Assembly: GCA_015494075.1 (NCBI GenBank)
Contig: WGBX01000130.1
Location: 1 to 55,775 of the forward strand
Length of the DNA stretch: 55,775 bases
Direction of reading: 5' to 3'
Source of the DNA: Flavobacteriaceae bacterium
Lineage (GTDB): Bacteria > Bacteroidota > Bacteroidia > Flavobacteriales > Flavobacteriaceae
Positions 42,842 through 51,806 of the stretch are shown piece by piece. The position numbers and the translations under genes are program-made. The notes under the pieces are model-generated. The model was given only the letters and a program-made list of their open reading frames with translations. It did not search any database and was not told the origin of the DNA. Each line of letters opens with the position of its first letter. Within the stretch, counting starts at the first letter, position 1.

Positions 42842-44377
42842 TTATATCCAACCTTCTCTATCTAAACTCCGGTATTGAATGGCTTCTGCTATGTGATGAC
42901 TTTTAATGGTTTCATTTTGTTCTAAATCGGCTATAGTGCGGGCTACTTTCAAAATACGATCATAAGCTCTTGCTGAAAGGTTCAGTTTTTCCATTGCATT
43001 TTTTAATAAGTTTAGAGAAGCAGTGTCCAATTGGCAATGTTTTCTAATTTCTTTGGTGTTCATTTGCGCATTGTAATGAATTTTGTCTTGCACAGAAAAA
43101 CGTTTGGTTTGTATTTTTCTTGCAGCTATTACACGTTCTCTAATTATTTTACTTGGCTCGCCGCGCCGGTCATCTGATAATTTATCAAAAGGTACCGGAT
43201 TAACTTCCACATGAATATCGATTCGGTCGAGTAAGGGGCCTGAAATTTTGTTTAAGTACCTTTGCATTTCGGCAGGACTTGATGTCATTCGTTGGTCACC
43301 ATCATTAAAATAACCTGAAGGGCTTGGGTTCATACTGGCAACTAACATAAAGCTGGCAGGATAAGTTACTGAAAAACGAGCACGTGAAATATGTACTTCA
43401 CGATCTTCTAAGGGTTGTCGCATAACTTCAAGCACGGTACGTTTAAATTCGGGCAATTCGTCTAAGAACAATACGCCGTTGTGAGCCAATGAAATTTCTC
43501 CCGGTTGCGGATAGCTGCCACCACCAACTAAGGCAACATCTGAGATAGTATGGTGTGGACTACGAAAGGGCCGTTGGCTTATAATGCCGTTTTCATCTTT
43601 GAGTTTGCCTGCAACCGAATGGATTTTAGTCGTTTCTAAAGCTTCTTGTAATTCCATAGGAGGCAAAATCCCTGAAATACGTTTTGCTAACATGGTTTTA
43701 CCACTTCCGGGCGGTCCTATCATGATGATATTATGTCCTCCGGCAGCGGCAATTTCTAAACACCGTTTAACAGTTTCTTGTCCTTTAACATCGGCAAAGT
43801 CAAATTCCGGAAACTCCAGTTGCTTGTAAAACAAATCTTCTAAATCAATATGCTCGGGCTGCAACGTCTTTTTGCCTTCAAAAAAATGAATGACATCTAA
43901 AATATTTTCAACACCATAGACCTTTAAATCATCGACAATAGCTGCTTCTTTGGCATTTTGTGCCGGTAAAATAATACCTTCAAATCCTAATGCTTTGGCT
44001 TTTAAAGCAATAGGTAAGGTGCCTTTGATGGGTTGTAAACCACCGTCTAAAGAGAGCTCACCCATAATCAAATATTTATTCAAATCATCGGTAATTAGTT
44101 GTCCGGTGGCATGTAAGATCCCTATAGCAATAGGCAAATCATAGGCAGACCCTTCTTTGCGTAAGTCTGCCGGTGCCATATTGATGATGTATTTTTTGCC
44201 GGGTAGCCGGTAACTGACATTTTGTAATGCTGCAGTAATGCGATAGTTGCTCTCACTCACGGCTTTATCAGGCAAGCCTACCAAATGATAACCAATCCCT
44301 TTATCGACATTTACTTCAATAGTCACAGAATGGGCATCAATGCCATAAATGGCAGCAGCAAAAACTTTGGTAAGCAT
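42842..44377 (-). CDS. YifB/ComM family Mg-chelatase-like AAA+ ATPase
   Basis: 511 aa. The N-terminal Lon-protease-fold domain (VFAAAIYGIDAHSVTIEVNVDKGIGYHLVGLPDKAVSES) precedes an AAA+ Mg-chelatase core with MIGPPGSGKTMLAKRISGILPPM (Walker A), GEISLAHNGVLFLDELPEF (Walker B) and MASMNPSPSGYF, and a C-terminal lid domain (LSARAYDRILKVARTIADLE). In Gram-negative bacteria this family includes ComM, a branch-migration helicase helping natural transformation. The same role here is a family-based inference. Confidence 0.94.
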   Translation of the reverse strand: MLTKVFAAAIYGIDAHSVTIEVNVDKGIGYHLVGLPDKAVSESNYRITAALQNVSYRLPGKKYIINMAPADLRKEGSAYDLPIAIGILHATGQLITDDLNKYLIMGELSLDGGLQPIKGTLPIALKAKALGFEGIILPAQNAKEAAIVDDLKVYGVENILDVIHFFEGKKTLQPEHIDLEDLFYKQLEFPEFDFADVKGQETVKRCLEIAAAGGHNIIMIGPPGSGKTMLAKRISGILPPMELQEALETTKIHSVAGKLKDENGIISQRPFRSPHHTISDVALVGGGSYPQPGEISLAHNGVLFLDELPEFKRTVLEVMRQPLEDREVHISRARFSVTYPASFMLVASMNPSPSGYFNDGDQRMTSSPAEMQRYLNKISGPLLDRIDIHVEVNPVPFDKLSDDRRGEPSKIIRERVIAARKIQTKRFSVQDKIHYNAQMNTKEIRKHCQLDTASLNLLKNAMEKLNLSARAYDRILKVARTIADLEQNETIKSHHIAEAIQYRSLDREGWI

Positions 44378-44484
44378 AAAATCAAGGCTTTAAATTATAT
44401 AATAAATTGTATCATTAACAAATTTAAGCAAAATTTTTATTTTAAGAGTTATTTTGTATATTTCATATCTAAATATTTATAACA

Positions 44485-45120
44485 ATGTCTTTAAATAATG
44501 CTATTATTAAAGCTTTAAATTGGCGTTATGCAGTCAAAAAGTTTGATTCTGAAAAAAAATTGAATAATTTGCAAATTGATTTACTTAAAGAAGCTTTCAA
44601 TCTTACTCCAACGTCTTATGGTTTACAACCTATTAGAATGAAAGTCATCTCTGATGAGAGCTTAAAAGTTAAACTAAAACAGGCCGCTTTTGATCAAATT
44701 CAAATAACAACTTGTTCACATGTATTGGTTATATGTCATCAAACTGATTTTGGCACAAAAGATATTAATCATTTTACAGCTTTAAAAATAGCTTTAATGC
44801 CGGATAAAAAAGATGAAATTTTTGAATATGGAGAATTGCTAAAATCTCGATTTGCTGTAAAATCTGAGAAGGATATTACACTTTGGGCTAGAGAGCAGGC
44901 GTTTATTGCTTTGGGTAATTTGTTGACTGTTTGCGCAATTGAGTCTATTGATGCTTGCCCAATAAGTGGTTTTATTCCGGATGAAGTCAATAAAATATTA
45001 GATCTTGATGATTTGCATCTCAATTCTGTTGCTTTGTTACCAGTAGGTTACAGAGCAATTGATGATGCCCATCAATTTGATCCGAAAATTCGCCGTTCGT
45101 TGTCTGATATCATTATTTAA
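44485..45120 (+). CDS. NAD(P)H-dependent nitroreductase family oxidoreductase
   Basis: 211 aa FMN-dependent nitroreductase-fold protein (NfsB-like). ALNWRYAVKKFDSEKKL gives the FMN-contacting Arg and Lys, LTPTSYGLQPIRMKVISD the next FMN loop, and ACPISGFIPDEVNKILDLD with VALLPVGYRA the C-terminal flavin/dimer region. It reduces quinones, nitro compounds or flavins; the natural substrate is unknown. It stands alone between divergent comM and convergent rlmD. Confidence 0.9.
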   Translation: MSLNNAIIKALNWRYAVKKFDSEKKLNNLQIDLLKEAFNLTPTSYGLQPIRMKVISDESLKVKLKQAAFDQIQITTCSHVLVICHQTDFGTKDINHFTALKIALMPDKKDEIFEYGELLKSRFAVKSEKDITLWAREQAFIALGNLLTVCAIESIDACPISGFIPDEVNKILDLDDLHLNSVALLPVGYRAIDDAHQFDPKIRRSLSDIII

Positions 45121-45122
45121 TC

Positions 45123-46538
45123 TTAGATTTTTTTACGTTCTAATAAGACAATGTTTTCGACATGGTGCGTATGAGGAAACATATCTACAGGTTGCATTTT
45201 TATTATTTCATAATCTTCTTTCATTAATGCTAAATCACGTGCTTGAGTAGCACTGTTACAACTGACATAAACGATACGCTTAGGAGCCAAAAACAGTAAA
45301 TTTTCGACAACTTTTGGATGCATACCATCACGGGGCGGGTCTGTAATTACAATATCAGCTTTTCCATATCGGTGAATAAAATCTGTTGAAAAAACATCTT
45401 TCATGTCGCCTACTACAAATTCTGTATTGGTGATATGATTGAGCTGTGCATTTTTACGCGCATCATCAATAGCATCAGCAACGGCTTCAACACCTACAAC
45501 CTTTTTGGCATCTCTTGCCACAAATTGAGCAATACTACCTGTGCCGGTATATAAATCATAGACTGTTTCATGAGGTTGTATGGCAGCATATTCTCTTACT
45601 TTTTGATAGAGGCGTAGTGCTTGTTCAGAATTGGTTTGAAAAAAAGATTTGGCAGAAATGCGATAGGTTAAATTTTCCCATTTTTCTTCAATATAAGGAC
45701 GTCCATAATATAAAATAACATTTTGATCGTAAAAAGAATCATTATCCTTTTCGTTTACAATATATTGAAGCGAAGTTATTTTCGGAAATTTTTCTTTCAA
45801 ATGATTCAGAATTTTTTCAATGGCTGTTTGGTCGTCTTTAAATACTTGTAAAACAACCATCCATTCGCCAATAGATGTATTTCTAATCATTAAAGTACGC
45901 AATAAGCCGGTTTTGGATCGAGGATCAAAAAATGAAATTTGATGTTGTTTAGCAAAGCTTCTAACGGCATTACGAATTTGATTAGACGGCTCTTCTTGCA
46001 AATGGCAGTTGTCTATATCTAAAACTTTGTCCCACATACCTGCAATATGAAAACCTAAACCCTGCGGATTTTCAATGGTTTTTTCAGACTTGATTTCATC
46101 TGGGGTTAACCAGCGGCGTGCCGCAAAAGAAAACTCCATTTTGTTGCGGTAATGATAGATTTTTGGCGATCCCATAATAGGGTCAATGCTTGTTGGCAGT
46201 TTTAGTTTTCCTAAACGTTTAAGATTATTCTCTACTTCTTTTTGTTTGTATTTAATTTGTTGCGTATAATCTATATGTTGTAATTTGCAGCCACCGCAAG
46301 TACCGAAGTAATCACAAACCGGTTGGGTTCTGATAGAGCCATACTTTTTAATATGTACTGCTTTGGCTTCATAATAAGCCTTACGTTTTTTGACTATTTG
46401 AAGGTCTGCAACATCTCCGGGAGCTAAATAAGGTGCAAAAATAATGCGTCCGTCCGGAGCATGACCTATAGCTTTGGCTTTAGCCCCCAAATCGGTTATT
46501 TCTATGTCTGTAAATAGTGGTTTTTGTCTTCTGCTCAT
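45123..46538 (-). CDS. rlmD: 23S rRNA (uracil-5-)-methyltransferase, RlmD family
   Basis: 471 aa. The N-terminal TRAM domain (ITDLGAKAKAIGHAPDGRIIFAPYLAPGDVADLQI) is followed by the iron-sulphur cysteine motif CDYFGTCGGCKLQHIDY and a SAM-methyltransferase domain with VYDLYTGTGSIAQF, ITDPPRDGMHPKV and the catalytic IVYVSCNSATQARD. It probably makes m5U in 23S rRNA; the exact uridine (1939 or 747 type) is not resolved by reading alone. It ends 2 nt from the nitroreductase stop, convergent. Confidence 0.92.
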   Translation of the reverse strand: MSRRQKPLFTDIEITDLGAKAKAIGHAPDGRIIFAPYLAPGDVADLQIVKKRKAYYEAKAVHIKKYGSIRTQPVCDYFGTCGGCKLQHIDYTQQIKYKQKEVENNLKRLGKLKLPTSIDPIMGSPKIYHYRNKMEFSFAARRWLTPDEIKSEKTIENPQGLGFHIAGMWDKVLDIDNCHLQEEPSNQIRNAVRSFAKQHQISFFDPRSKTGLLRTLMIRNTSIGEWMVVLQVFKDDQTAIEKILNHLKEKFPKITSLQYIVNEKDNDSFYDQNVILYYGRPYIEEKWENLTYRISAKSFFQTNSEQALRLYQKVREYAAIQPHETVYDLYTGTGSIAQFVARDAKKVVGVEAVADAIDDARKNAQLNHITNTEFVVGDMKDVFSTDFIHRYGKADIVITDPPRDGMHPKVVENLLFLAPKRIVYVSCNSATQARDLALMKEDYEIIKMQPVDMFPHTHHVENIVLLERKKI

Positions 46539-46635
46539 AATGCCGCAAAAATAATATATTTTTTCTACTGATAAAGATTAAGGTTTTTTAAGCAATGTTT
46601 TTTTATTTTAGAGATTGTAAATTAATAAATTGTAT

Positions 46636-46650
46636 ATGCTTTTAAAGCAT
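46636..46650. promoter_or_regulatory. 15-nt palindrome before the UmuD-like gene, candidate SOS-type operator
   Basis: ATGCTTTTAAAGCAT is symmetric with 6-nt arms and a 3-nt centre. It lies 6 nt upstream of the TATCTTTG -7 box, in the spacer where a repressor would block RNA polymerase. UmuD homologues are usually LexA-controlled, so it could be this organism's LexA site, but no comparison was possible. Confidence 0.45.
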
Positions 46651-46656
46651 TATTAG

Positions 46657-46664
46657 TATCTTTG
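46657..46664 (+). promoter_or_regulatory. -7 promoter box of the UmuD-like gene
   Basis: TATCTTTG lies 19 nt before the ATG at 46684. The -33 element is weak, which would suit a regulated promoter. Confidence 0.6.
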
Positions 46665-46683
46665 TAGTTATAATTTCCAATTT

Positions 46684-47133
46684 ATGCACTTACGACATCT
46701 AAGTTCTTCTAAACAAATTGATTTCTATGCAGCAGATACGCATACTCATATAGATTTGCCATTTGTCAATGAAGGTATTGCTGCCGGATTTCCTTCGCCG
46801 GCACAAGATTATATGGAGCTGACATTGGATTTAAATAAGGAACTTATCAAACATCCATCAGCGACCTTTTATGGACGTGTGAGAGGTTTATCTATGAAAG
46901 ATGCGGGCATCGATGATGGTGATATTTTGGTAATTGACAGATCACTAGAATACCGGAATAATATGACAGCAGTATGCTTTATAGATGGTGAATTTACTGT
47001 TAAAAAATTAAAATTAGAAAAAGAAAAAGTATTTTTGATGCCTGCCAATGCTGATTTTAAGCCTATTGAAATAACCTCTGAAAATGATTTTATCATTTGG
47101 GGTATTGTCACTTATGTAATTAAAAAAGTTTAA
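46684..47133 (+). CDS. UmuD-like S24 family self-cleaving protein, without UmuC
   Basis: 149 aa. The auto-cleavage region reads GIAAGFPSPAQDYMEL, as in UmuD; the catalytic Ser lies in VRGLSMKDAGIDDGDILVIDRS and the catalytic Lys in CFIDGEFTVKKLKLE. It lacks a helix-turn-helix domain, so it is UmuD rather than LexA. The usual GDSM is GLSM here. umuD is normally followed by umuC (DNA polymerase V), but here DUF1599 follows after 53 nt. A polymerase partner could be encoded elsewhere. A palindrome upstream suggests damage-inducible control. Confidence 0.88.
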   Translation: MHLRHLSSSKQIDFYAADTHTHIDLPFVNEGIAAGFPSPAQDYMELTLDLNKELIKHPSATFYGRVRGLSMKDAGIDDGDILVIDRSLEYRNNMTAVCFIDGEFTVKKLKLEKEKVFLMPANADFKPIEITSENDFIIWGIVTYVIKKV

Positions 47134-47186
47134 AATTTTAATTAGACTTATTTATAGTCGATATATAACCATATGGAATAATAAAA

Positions 47187-47744
47187 ATGAAAAAAACTTC
47201 AAAACAATACGATCAAGTTATTAATAAAGCACGTGAAATTTTTATTAAGAAAATGGAAGATTACGGTAGTGCTTGGCGTGTTTTACGTATGCCTTCTTTT
47301 ACAGATCAAATGTATATTAAAGCATCGCGTATAAGACAATTGCAAGAAAATCTTGAACATAAAGTAGATGAAAGCGAGATTCCGGAATTTTTAGGTTTGA
47401 TTAATTATGCTATTATGGCATTGATTCAGTTAGACAAAGGCATTGCAGATCAGCCTGATTTAACCTTGCAGGAAGCCGTAAAGTTATATGATACTAAAAT
47501 AAAATTAGCTAAGACACTGATGGAAGCCAAAAATCATGATTACGGAGAGGCTTGGCGAGATATGCGTATTAGTTCTATTACCGATTTGATTATTCAAAAA
47601 TTATACAGAGTTAAGCAAATTGAAGAAAATAAAGGTAAGACTCGTATATCGGAAGGTGTTGATGCCAATTATTTAGACATTATCAATTATGCTGTTTTTG
47701 CTCTCATTTTGTTGATGGAGCAGGGAAAAGATATCAAGATTTAA
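47187..47744 (+). CDS. DUF1599 (nucleotide-modification-associated domain) protein with internal duplication
   Basis: 185 aa, cytoplasmic, all-alpha. Two copies of one ~85-residue unit are visible: KMEDYGSAWRVLRMPSFTDQMYIKASRIRQLQE...EFLGLINYAIMALIQL and NHDYGEAWRDMRISSITDLIIQKLYRVKQIEE...NYLDIINYAVFALILL. This is DUF1599, a family proposed to act on modified nucleotides; function unproven. It may be co-transcribed with the UmuD-like gene (53-nt gap). Its 3' end overlaps the convergent glycosyltransferase by 11 nt. Confidence 0.88.
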   Translation: MKKTSKQYDQVINKAREIFIKKMEDYGSAWRVLRMPSFTDQMYIKASRIRQLQENLEHKVDESEIPEFLGLINYAIMALIQLDKGIADQPDLTLQEAVKLYDTKIKLAKTLMEAKNHDYGEAWRDMRISSITDLIIQKLYRVKQIEENKGKTRISEGVDANYLDIINYAVFALILLMEQGKDIKI

Positions 47745-48669
47745 GAGGGTTATATACAAATAATCCCAGTCCTTTCTCTCTTAATTTTAACTGAATCTTT
47801 TTCAGTAATTTTAAGTATCCCGAAGGTAATCGGAGCAAGATTTTTTGTTTTAGATTTAAATTTTCAGGCGTAATTTCAGCTGCTAATTGTTTAGCTTCCA
47901 AATTTTTATTTTTTAATTTATATTCTATACTCCAAGCAAAACGGTGTATGTCTAAATATCTTTTTAAATCAGCATCATAACGAGCCTGATCTTTGAAGAA
48001 ATCTAATAAACGTTTTTTTTTAGCCAGTTTATACTGTGCAAATAAACTATTTTCAGCAGCATTAATATGTAACATGGTGACTTCGCGGCTATAAGCCATC
48101 GGATATTTAAGAGATACTCTTATAAAAAATTCTGTATCTTCTGCATGTATATGTGTTTTGAAGCCATTTTCTTTTAAAAATATATTTTTGCGCATGGCAA
48201 AATTACTTACAAAAAATAAAGCTTGTCCTTGATCATGATGATAGAATTTAGACAACAAAAGATCTTTTTCGGGTATTTTTAAGGCAAAAGTACGTTTATA
48301 TTGTTTGTATTGTATTTGGTATGCAGTCGCAAAAAAAGCGGCTTGAGGATATTTTTTTTGTAGTTGCCAAATGTTTGATAAATGATGTTTAAACCATTGA
48401 TCATCGGCATCTAAAAAAGCTATAATAGAAGCTTGAGCCAACTGAGCACCTTTGTTTCTAGCTTTTGACACGCCTTCATTTGCTTGGTCAATAACCTTAA
48501 GCCGCGAGTCCTTAAAAGAATGAATAATTTCCATTGAATGATCTGTAGAGCCATCATTTATCAAGATAAGTTCAAAATCTTGAAAATCTTGTGACAGAAC
48601 ACTTTTAATTGTAGCCTTTAAGTAAGCCGCTTTGTTATAGACCGGTATTACAACAGATATTTTTGGCAT
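47734..48669 (-). CDS. Glycosyltransferase family 2
   Basis: 311 aa GT-A fold enzyme. KISVVIPVYNKAAYLKATIKSVLSQDFQDFELILINDGSTD is the nucleotide-sugar-binding start and IAFLDADDQWF holds the DxD-type metal motif. No clear membrane span. It follows another glycosyltransferase by 6 nt and ends the ftsE-like operon. Donor and acceptor are unknown; a surface glycan is likely. Confidence 0.92.
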   Translation of the reverse strand: MPKISVVIPVYNKAAYLKATIKSVLSQDFQDFELILINDGSTDHSMEIIHSFKDSRLKVIDQANEGVSKARNKGAQLAQASIIAFLDADDQWFKHHLSNIWQLQKKYPQAAFFATAYQIQYKQYKRTFALKIPEKDLLLSKFYHHDQGQALFFVSNFAMRKNIFLKENGFKTHIHAEDTEFFIRVSLKYPMAYSREVTMLHINAAENSLFAQYKLAKKKRLLDFFKDQARYDADLKRYLDIHRFAWSIEYKLKNKNLEAKQLAAEITPENLNLKQKILLRLPSGYLKLLKKIQLKLREKGLGLFVYNPLKS

Positions 48670-48675
48670 GTAACT

Positions 48676-49560
48676 TTATTTTAATTGAAGGTAATAAAGC
48701 AATTTATAAAGATCAAATAACATAAGAGAGGGTTTTTGTGTCTTTAATTGCCATTCTAAAAATGGTTTTTTTAAATCAAAAAGCCATTTCATTATTTTCC
48801 AAGGCAAAAAAGCTTTGATGTTATCACCTGTTCGTGTAAGTTTAATATAATTAGCCGGTATTTTTTTGTTAGTAACCAAATAATAGTAGGTGTTTATGGC
48901 TTTTTGGGTTTTTTTTAAAAAAATTGGAGTGGGTTCTAACCCCAAATGTGTAATGGGATTTTGATAATGCCATATGCTTTTTTGTTGCTGTTTGAGTAAA
49001 TAAGAAAAATAAATATCCAAACCATATCTGTTAATTGGCAAAATTTGTTCGGCAGTTTGTAAAAAAACCGATTTTTTAAGGCTAATGGCACCAAAAAGCA
49101 AACTTCTATATGGATATTTTTGACGGGTTTCCAAGTCTAAACTTTCACGTTTTTGCCCATATTCCCATCGTAACATTTTATCATGAGATGGAGGGTTTGA
49201 TGGAACATTAATGCCTCCGAAATAAACATCAGCCGGATATTTTTCAATGGTTTTAATTAATTTTGAAACAAAAAACCGATCCTTTGGAAACACATCGGCA
49301 TCTAACATTAACAGTTGATCAAAACGTGCTTGAACAGCCATTTGATATCGCAATGATAAGCGACCTTGATTCTGTAACATTTTTTTATAAACTATTTGCG
49401 GCAATTCTGTGATCAGTTGATTAGCTTCAAAAATTTGATTAGAGGCATCGTCAAAAACTATAATTTCAAAATCGATACCTGCTTTTGAAAATTGTTTATG
49501 CAATTCTTTCACAAGCGGATATACATTGTAGTTATAAGTAGGGATAAGGGTTGATATCAT
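48676..49560 (-). CDS. Glycosyltransferase family 2
   Basis: 294 aa. [39 protein letters not shown] and LLMLDADVFPKDRFF give the GT2 nucleotide-sugar and metal motifs; FGAISLKKSVF and RYGLDIYFSYLLKQQ resemble the acceptor side of this Bacteroidota subfamily. Its ATG overlaps the ABC ATPase stop (ATGA), indicating tight coupling. Substrate unknown. Confidence 0.88.
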   Translation of the reverse strand: MISTLIPTYNYNVYPLVKELHKQFSKAGIDFEIIVFDDASNQIFEANQLITELPQIVYKKMLQNQGRLSLRYQMAVQARFDQLLMLDADVFPKDRFFVSKLIKTIEKYPADVYFGGINVPSNPPSHDKMLRWEYGQKRESLDLETRQKYPYRSLLFGAISLKKSVFLQTAEQILPINRYGLDIYFSYLLKQQQKSIWHYQNPITHLGLEPTPIFLKKTQKAINTYYYLVTNKKIPANYIKLTRTGDNIKAFLPWKIMKWLFDLKKPFLEWQLKTQKPSLMLFDLYKLLYYLQLK

Positions 49561-50243
49561 TCGCTTAAATCTAATTCTACTTCATAAAGTTCACCGGCAT
49601 CACATTTGTACGTAGCAGCCGGAAATTGATAAATTAGCGCATAATCATGGGTTGCCATCATGACAGTTTGACCGTTTTGGTTGAGATGCTTGAGCAATTG
49701 CATAATATCTTGAGAGGTTTCAGGATCTAGGTTGCCGGTGGGCTCATCTGCCAAAATTAATTCAGGATTATTAAGCAACGCACGGGCTATGGCAATTCTT
49801 TGCTGTTCGCCACCTGATAATTGGTGAGGTAAGCTATATGTCTTTTCTATCATCCCTACTTGATCTAGTACTTTTGCTATTTGTTGCTGAATTTTTTTAG
49901 GATTTTTCCATCCGGTAGCTTTTAAGACAAATTTCAAATTGTTAAAAACATTTCTGTCGTTTAGAAGTTGAAAGTCCTGAAAAACAATTCCTAAGCGTCT
50001 TCTTAAAAAGGGGATTTCCTTTTGCTTTAATCTGCGTAAATTAAAATTTATGACTTTACCTTGACCTTTAATTAAAGGTAATTCCCCATATAATGTTTTT
50101 AGTAAACTACTTTTTCCGCTACCTGTAGAACCAATTAGATATAAAAAATCGCCTTGGTTAACTTCAAGATTTACTCCTGTTAAAACCGGTTTTTTACGTT
50201 GTAAAATATCCGCATTTTTCAGTAAAACTAAATTTTCTGACAT
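49557..50243 (-). CDS. ABC transporter ATP-binding protein, FtsE-like
   Basis: 228 aa, one nucleotide-binding domain: [21 protein letters not shown] (Walker A), [22 protein letters not shown] (Q-loop), [16 protein letters not shown] (signature), [16 protein letters not shown] (Walker B) and MATHDYALI (switch His). The [18 protein letters not shown] segment resembles FtsE, which with FtsX controls septal peptidoglycan hydrolases. No ftsX is adjacent; two glycosyltransferases follow instead. A LolD-like role is the alternative. Confidence 0.85.
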   Translation of the reverse strand: MSENLVLLKNADILQRKKPVLTGVNLEVNQGDFLYLIGSTGSGKSSLLKTLYGELPLIKGQGKVINFNLRRLKQKEIPFLRRRLGIVFQDFQLLNDRNVFNNLKFVLKATGWKNPKKIQQQIAKVLDQVGMIEKTYSLPHQLSGGEQQRIAIARALLNNPELILADEPTGNLDPETSQDIMQLLKHLNQNGQTVMMATHDYALIYQFPAATYKCDAGELYEVELDLSE

Positions 50244-50315
50244 AAATATTATTTATGGACGAAATTATATAAAATATTCTTAGAAAAAAAATGTTTTAAT
50301 ATAGATGGCATTATA

Positions 50316-50347
50316 TTTGACATGTCCTTAAAATAATAGTATTTTTG
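50316..50347 (+). promoter_or_regulatory. Promoter of the small barrel protein gene
   Basis: TTTG (50316-50319) and TATTTTTG (50340-50347) are 20 nt apart, a very good match, 21 nt before the ATG at 50369. Confidence 0.72.
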
Positions 50348-50368
50348 ATTTAACTAAAAATTTATTCA

Positions 50369-50827
50369 ATGAAAAAAATTGTTTTTATCCTCTTGCTTAT
50401 TGCAGGATTAACTGCCAAAGCACAAGATTATGAACAAGCTGTTGGGTTACGTGGCGGATTATACAATGGTATAACTTATAAAAAGTTTATAACGGCTGAC
50501 AAAGCAATTGAGGGTATTTTGCACACCCGTTGGCAAGGTTGGGAGTTGGTAGGCTTATTAGAATATCACCAACCTATTGTTGATGTGCCTGACTTATATT
50601 GGTTTTATGGTTATGGAGCGCATATTGGTTTTTTTGATGCCGAGTATTCGCCATATGGCACAGGTGCTTATACAGTACTTGGTGTCGATGGTATAATCGG
50701 ATTGGAATATAATATTCCGAGAGCGCCTATTACTATTGGTTTGGATTGGAAGCCTTTTATCAATTTAGTAGGATATACTCATGTTTTTGGCGATGGTGGG
50801 GCATTATCTATCAGATATACATTTTAG
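50369..50827 (+). CDS. Small outer-membrane beta-barrel protein
   Basis: 152 aa. A signal peptide (KKIVFILLLIAGLTAKAQ) is followed by alternating strands: AVGLRGGLYNGITYKKFI, AIEGILHTRWQGWELVGLLEYHQPI, YGYGAHIGFFD, IIGLEYNIPRAPITIGLDWKPFINLV, ending ALSIRYTF. A C-terminal Phe and about eight predicted strands fit a small outer-membrane barrel. No functional family beyond that is recognised. It has its own strong promoter and ends 11 nt from the convergent xerD-like gene. Confidence 0.85.
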   Translation: MKKIVFILLLIAGLTAKAQDYEQAVGLRGGLYNGITYKKFITADKAIEGILHTRWQGWELVGLLEYHQPIVDVPDLYWFYGYGAHIGFFDAEYSPYGTGAYTVLGVDGIIGLEYNIPRAPITIGLDWKPFINLVGYTHVFGDGGALSIRYTF

Positions 50828-50838
50828 GCCATTATTTT

Positions 50839-51744
50839 TTATAACTGACCATGCGGATGATATTTGCGCAAAGTATCTTGCAAATGTTTTCTATCTACAT
50901 GCAAATAAATTTCAGTAGTAAGAATACTTTCATGTCCCAAAAGCAGTTGTATGGATCGCAAATTGGCACCATTTTCTAATAAATGCGTAGCAAAAGAGTG
51001 GCGTAATGCATGCGGACTGATATTTTTATCAATACCGGCTTTTTGTGATGCCTGTTTAACAATATTATATATCATTATACGAGATAATTTTTTCCCACGT
51101 CTGTTAAGATATAAAATGTCGGTAGCTTCTTTATGAATGTTTTGTTTATTACGAATATGTTTTTGATATATTTCGATATACTTTTGCGCTGTATTATTTA
51201 TCGGAACTAAACGTTGTTTATTACCTTTACCTGTAACTTTAATAAAACCTTCGTCAAAATATAAATCGGAAAGTCGTAAGTTGACAAGTTCTGACACTCT
51301 TAATCCACAGCTGTACAAGGTTTCAATAATACTGCGATTTCTTTCGCCTTCAGGTTTTGATAAATCAATAGATGCAATCATGCTATTAATTTCGTCCAGA
51401 CTTAATACTTCAGGAAGTTTTCGAGGCAGCTTAGGAGATTCAAGCAAATGGGTAGGATTTTGATTTATATAATTTTCTAGTATTAAAAATTTAAAAAATA
51501 AACGCCATCCGGACAACATGCGTGCCTGAGTATGTGGCGATATAAAATCAGCTGTTTGATATAAATAACTACTAAGCAAATCTGTTGTAACGGCTATAGG
51601 AAGGATTGGCGGTTTATAAGAGCAAGCATAGATTTGTAATTTATGTACATCATTGGTATAGGCTGCAATGCTATTTTGTGACATTTTTTTTTCCAGTTTT
51701 AAAAACATTTTAAATTGTGCTTTGGCAGTTTCCCAATCTATCAT
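50839..51744 (-). CDS. xerD: Site-specific tyrosine recombinase, XerD-type
   Basis: 301 aa. An N-terminal SAM-like DNA-binding domain (FLKLEKKMSQNSIAAYTNDV) precedes the catalytic domain, where all active residues are visible: Arg in YSCGLRVSELVNL, Lys in TGKGNKQRLVPI, HALRHSFATHLLENG (HxxR), LLGHES (His) and TTEIYLHVD (Tyr nucleophile). It probably resolves chromosome dimers at dif. Nothing around it looks like an integron or phage, so a housekeeping role is favoured. Confidence 0.95.
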   Translation of the reverse strand: MIDWETAKAQFKMFLKLEKKMSQNSIAAYTNDVHKLQIYACSYKPPILPIAVTTDLLSSYLYQTADFISPHTQARMLSGWRLFFKFLILENYINQNPTHLLESPKLPRKLPEVLSLDEINSMIASIDLSKPEGERNRSIIETLYSCGLRVSELVNLRLSDLYFDEGFIKVTGKGNKQRLVPINNTAQKYIEIYQKHIRNKQNIHKEATDILYLNRRGKKLSRIMIYNIVKQASQKAGIDKNISPHALRHSFATHLLENGANLRSIQLLLGHESILTTEIYLHVDRKHLQDTLRKYHPHGQL

Positions 51745-51747
51745 AGG

Positions 51748-51778
51748 TTGTATATTTGAAGAAAAATATGCATCTTTG
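51748..51778 (+). promoter_or_regulatory. Likely promoter of the PorT-like barrel gene
   Basis: TTG (51748-51750) and CATCTTTG (51771-51778) are 20 nt apart. The -7 box differs from TAnnTTTG at its first base. It lies downstream of the listed ORF start at 51756, so translation must begin at ATG 51807. Confidence 0.55.
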
Positions 51779-51806
51779 CTTAAAATTCAAATTAAAAAAT
51801 AAAGAT

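Noticed and set aside
50839-51744. Xer-type recombinase as a mobile-element integrase
   Set aside because: No attachment repeats, cargo or phage genes flank it, and neighbours are housekeeping or envelope genes; chromosomal XerD is the simpler reading.
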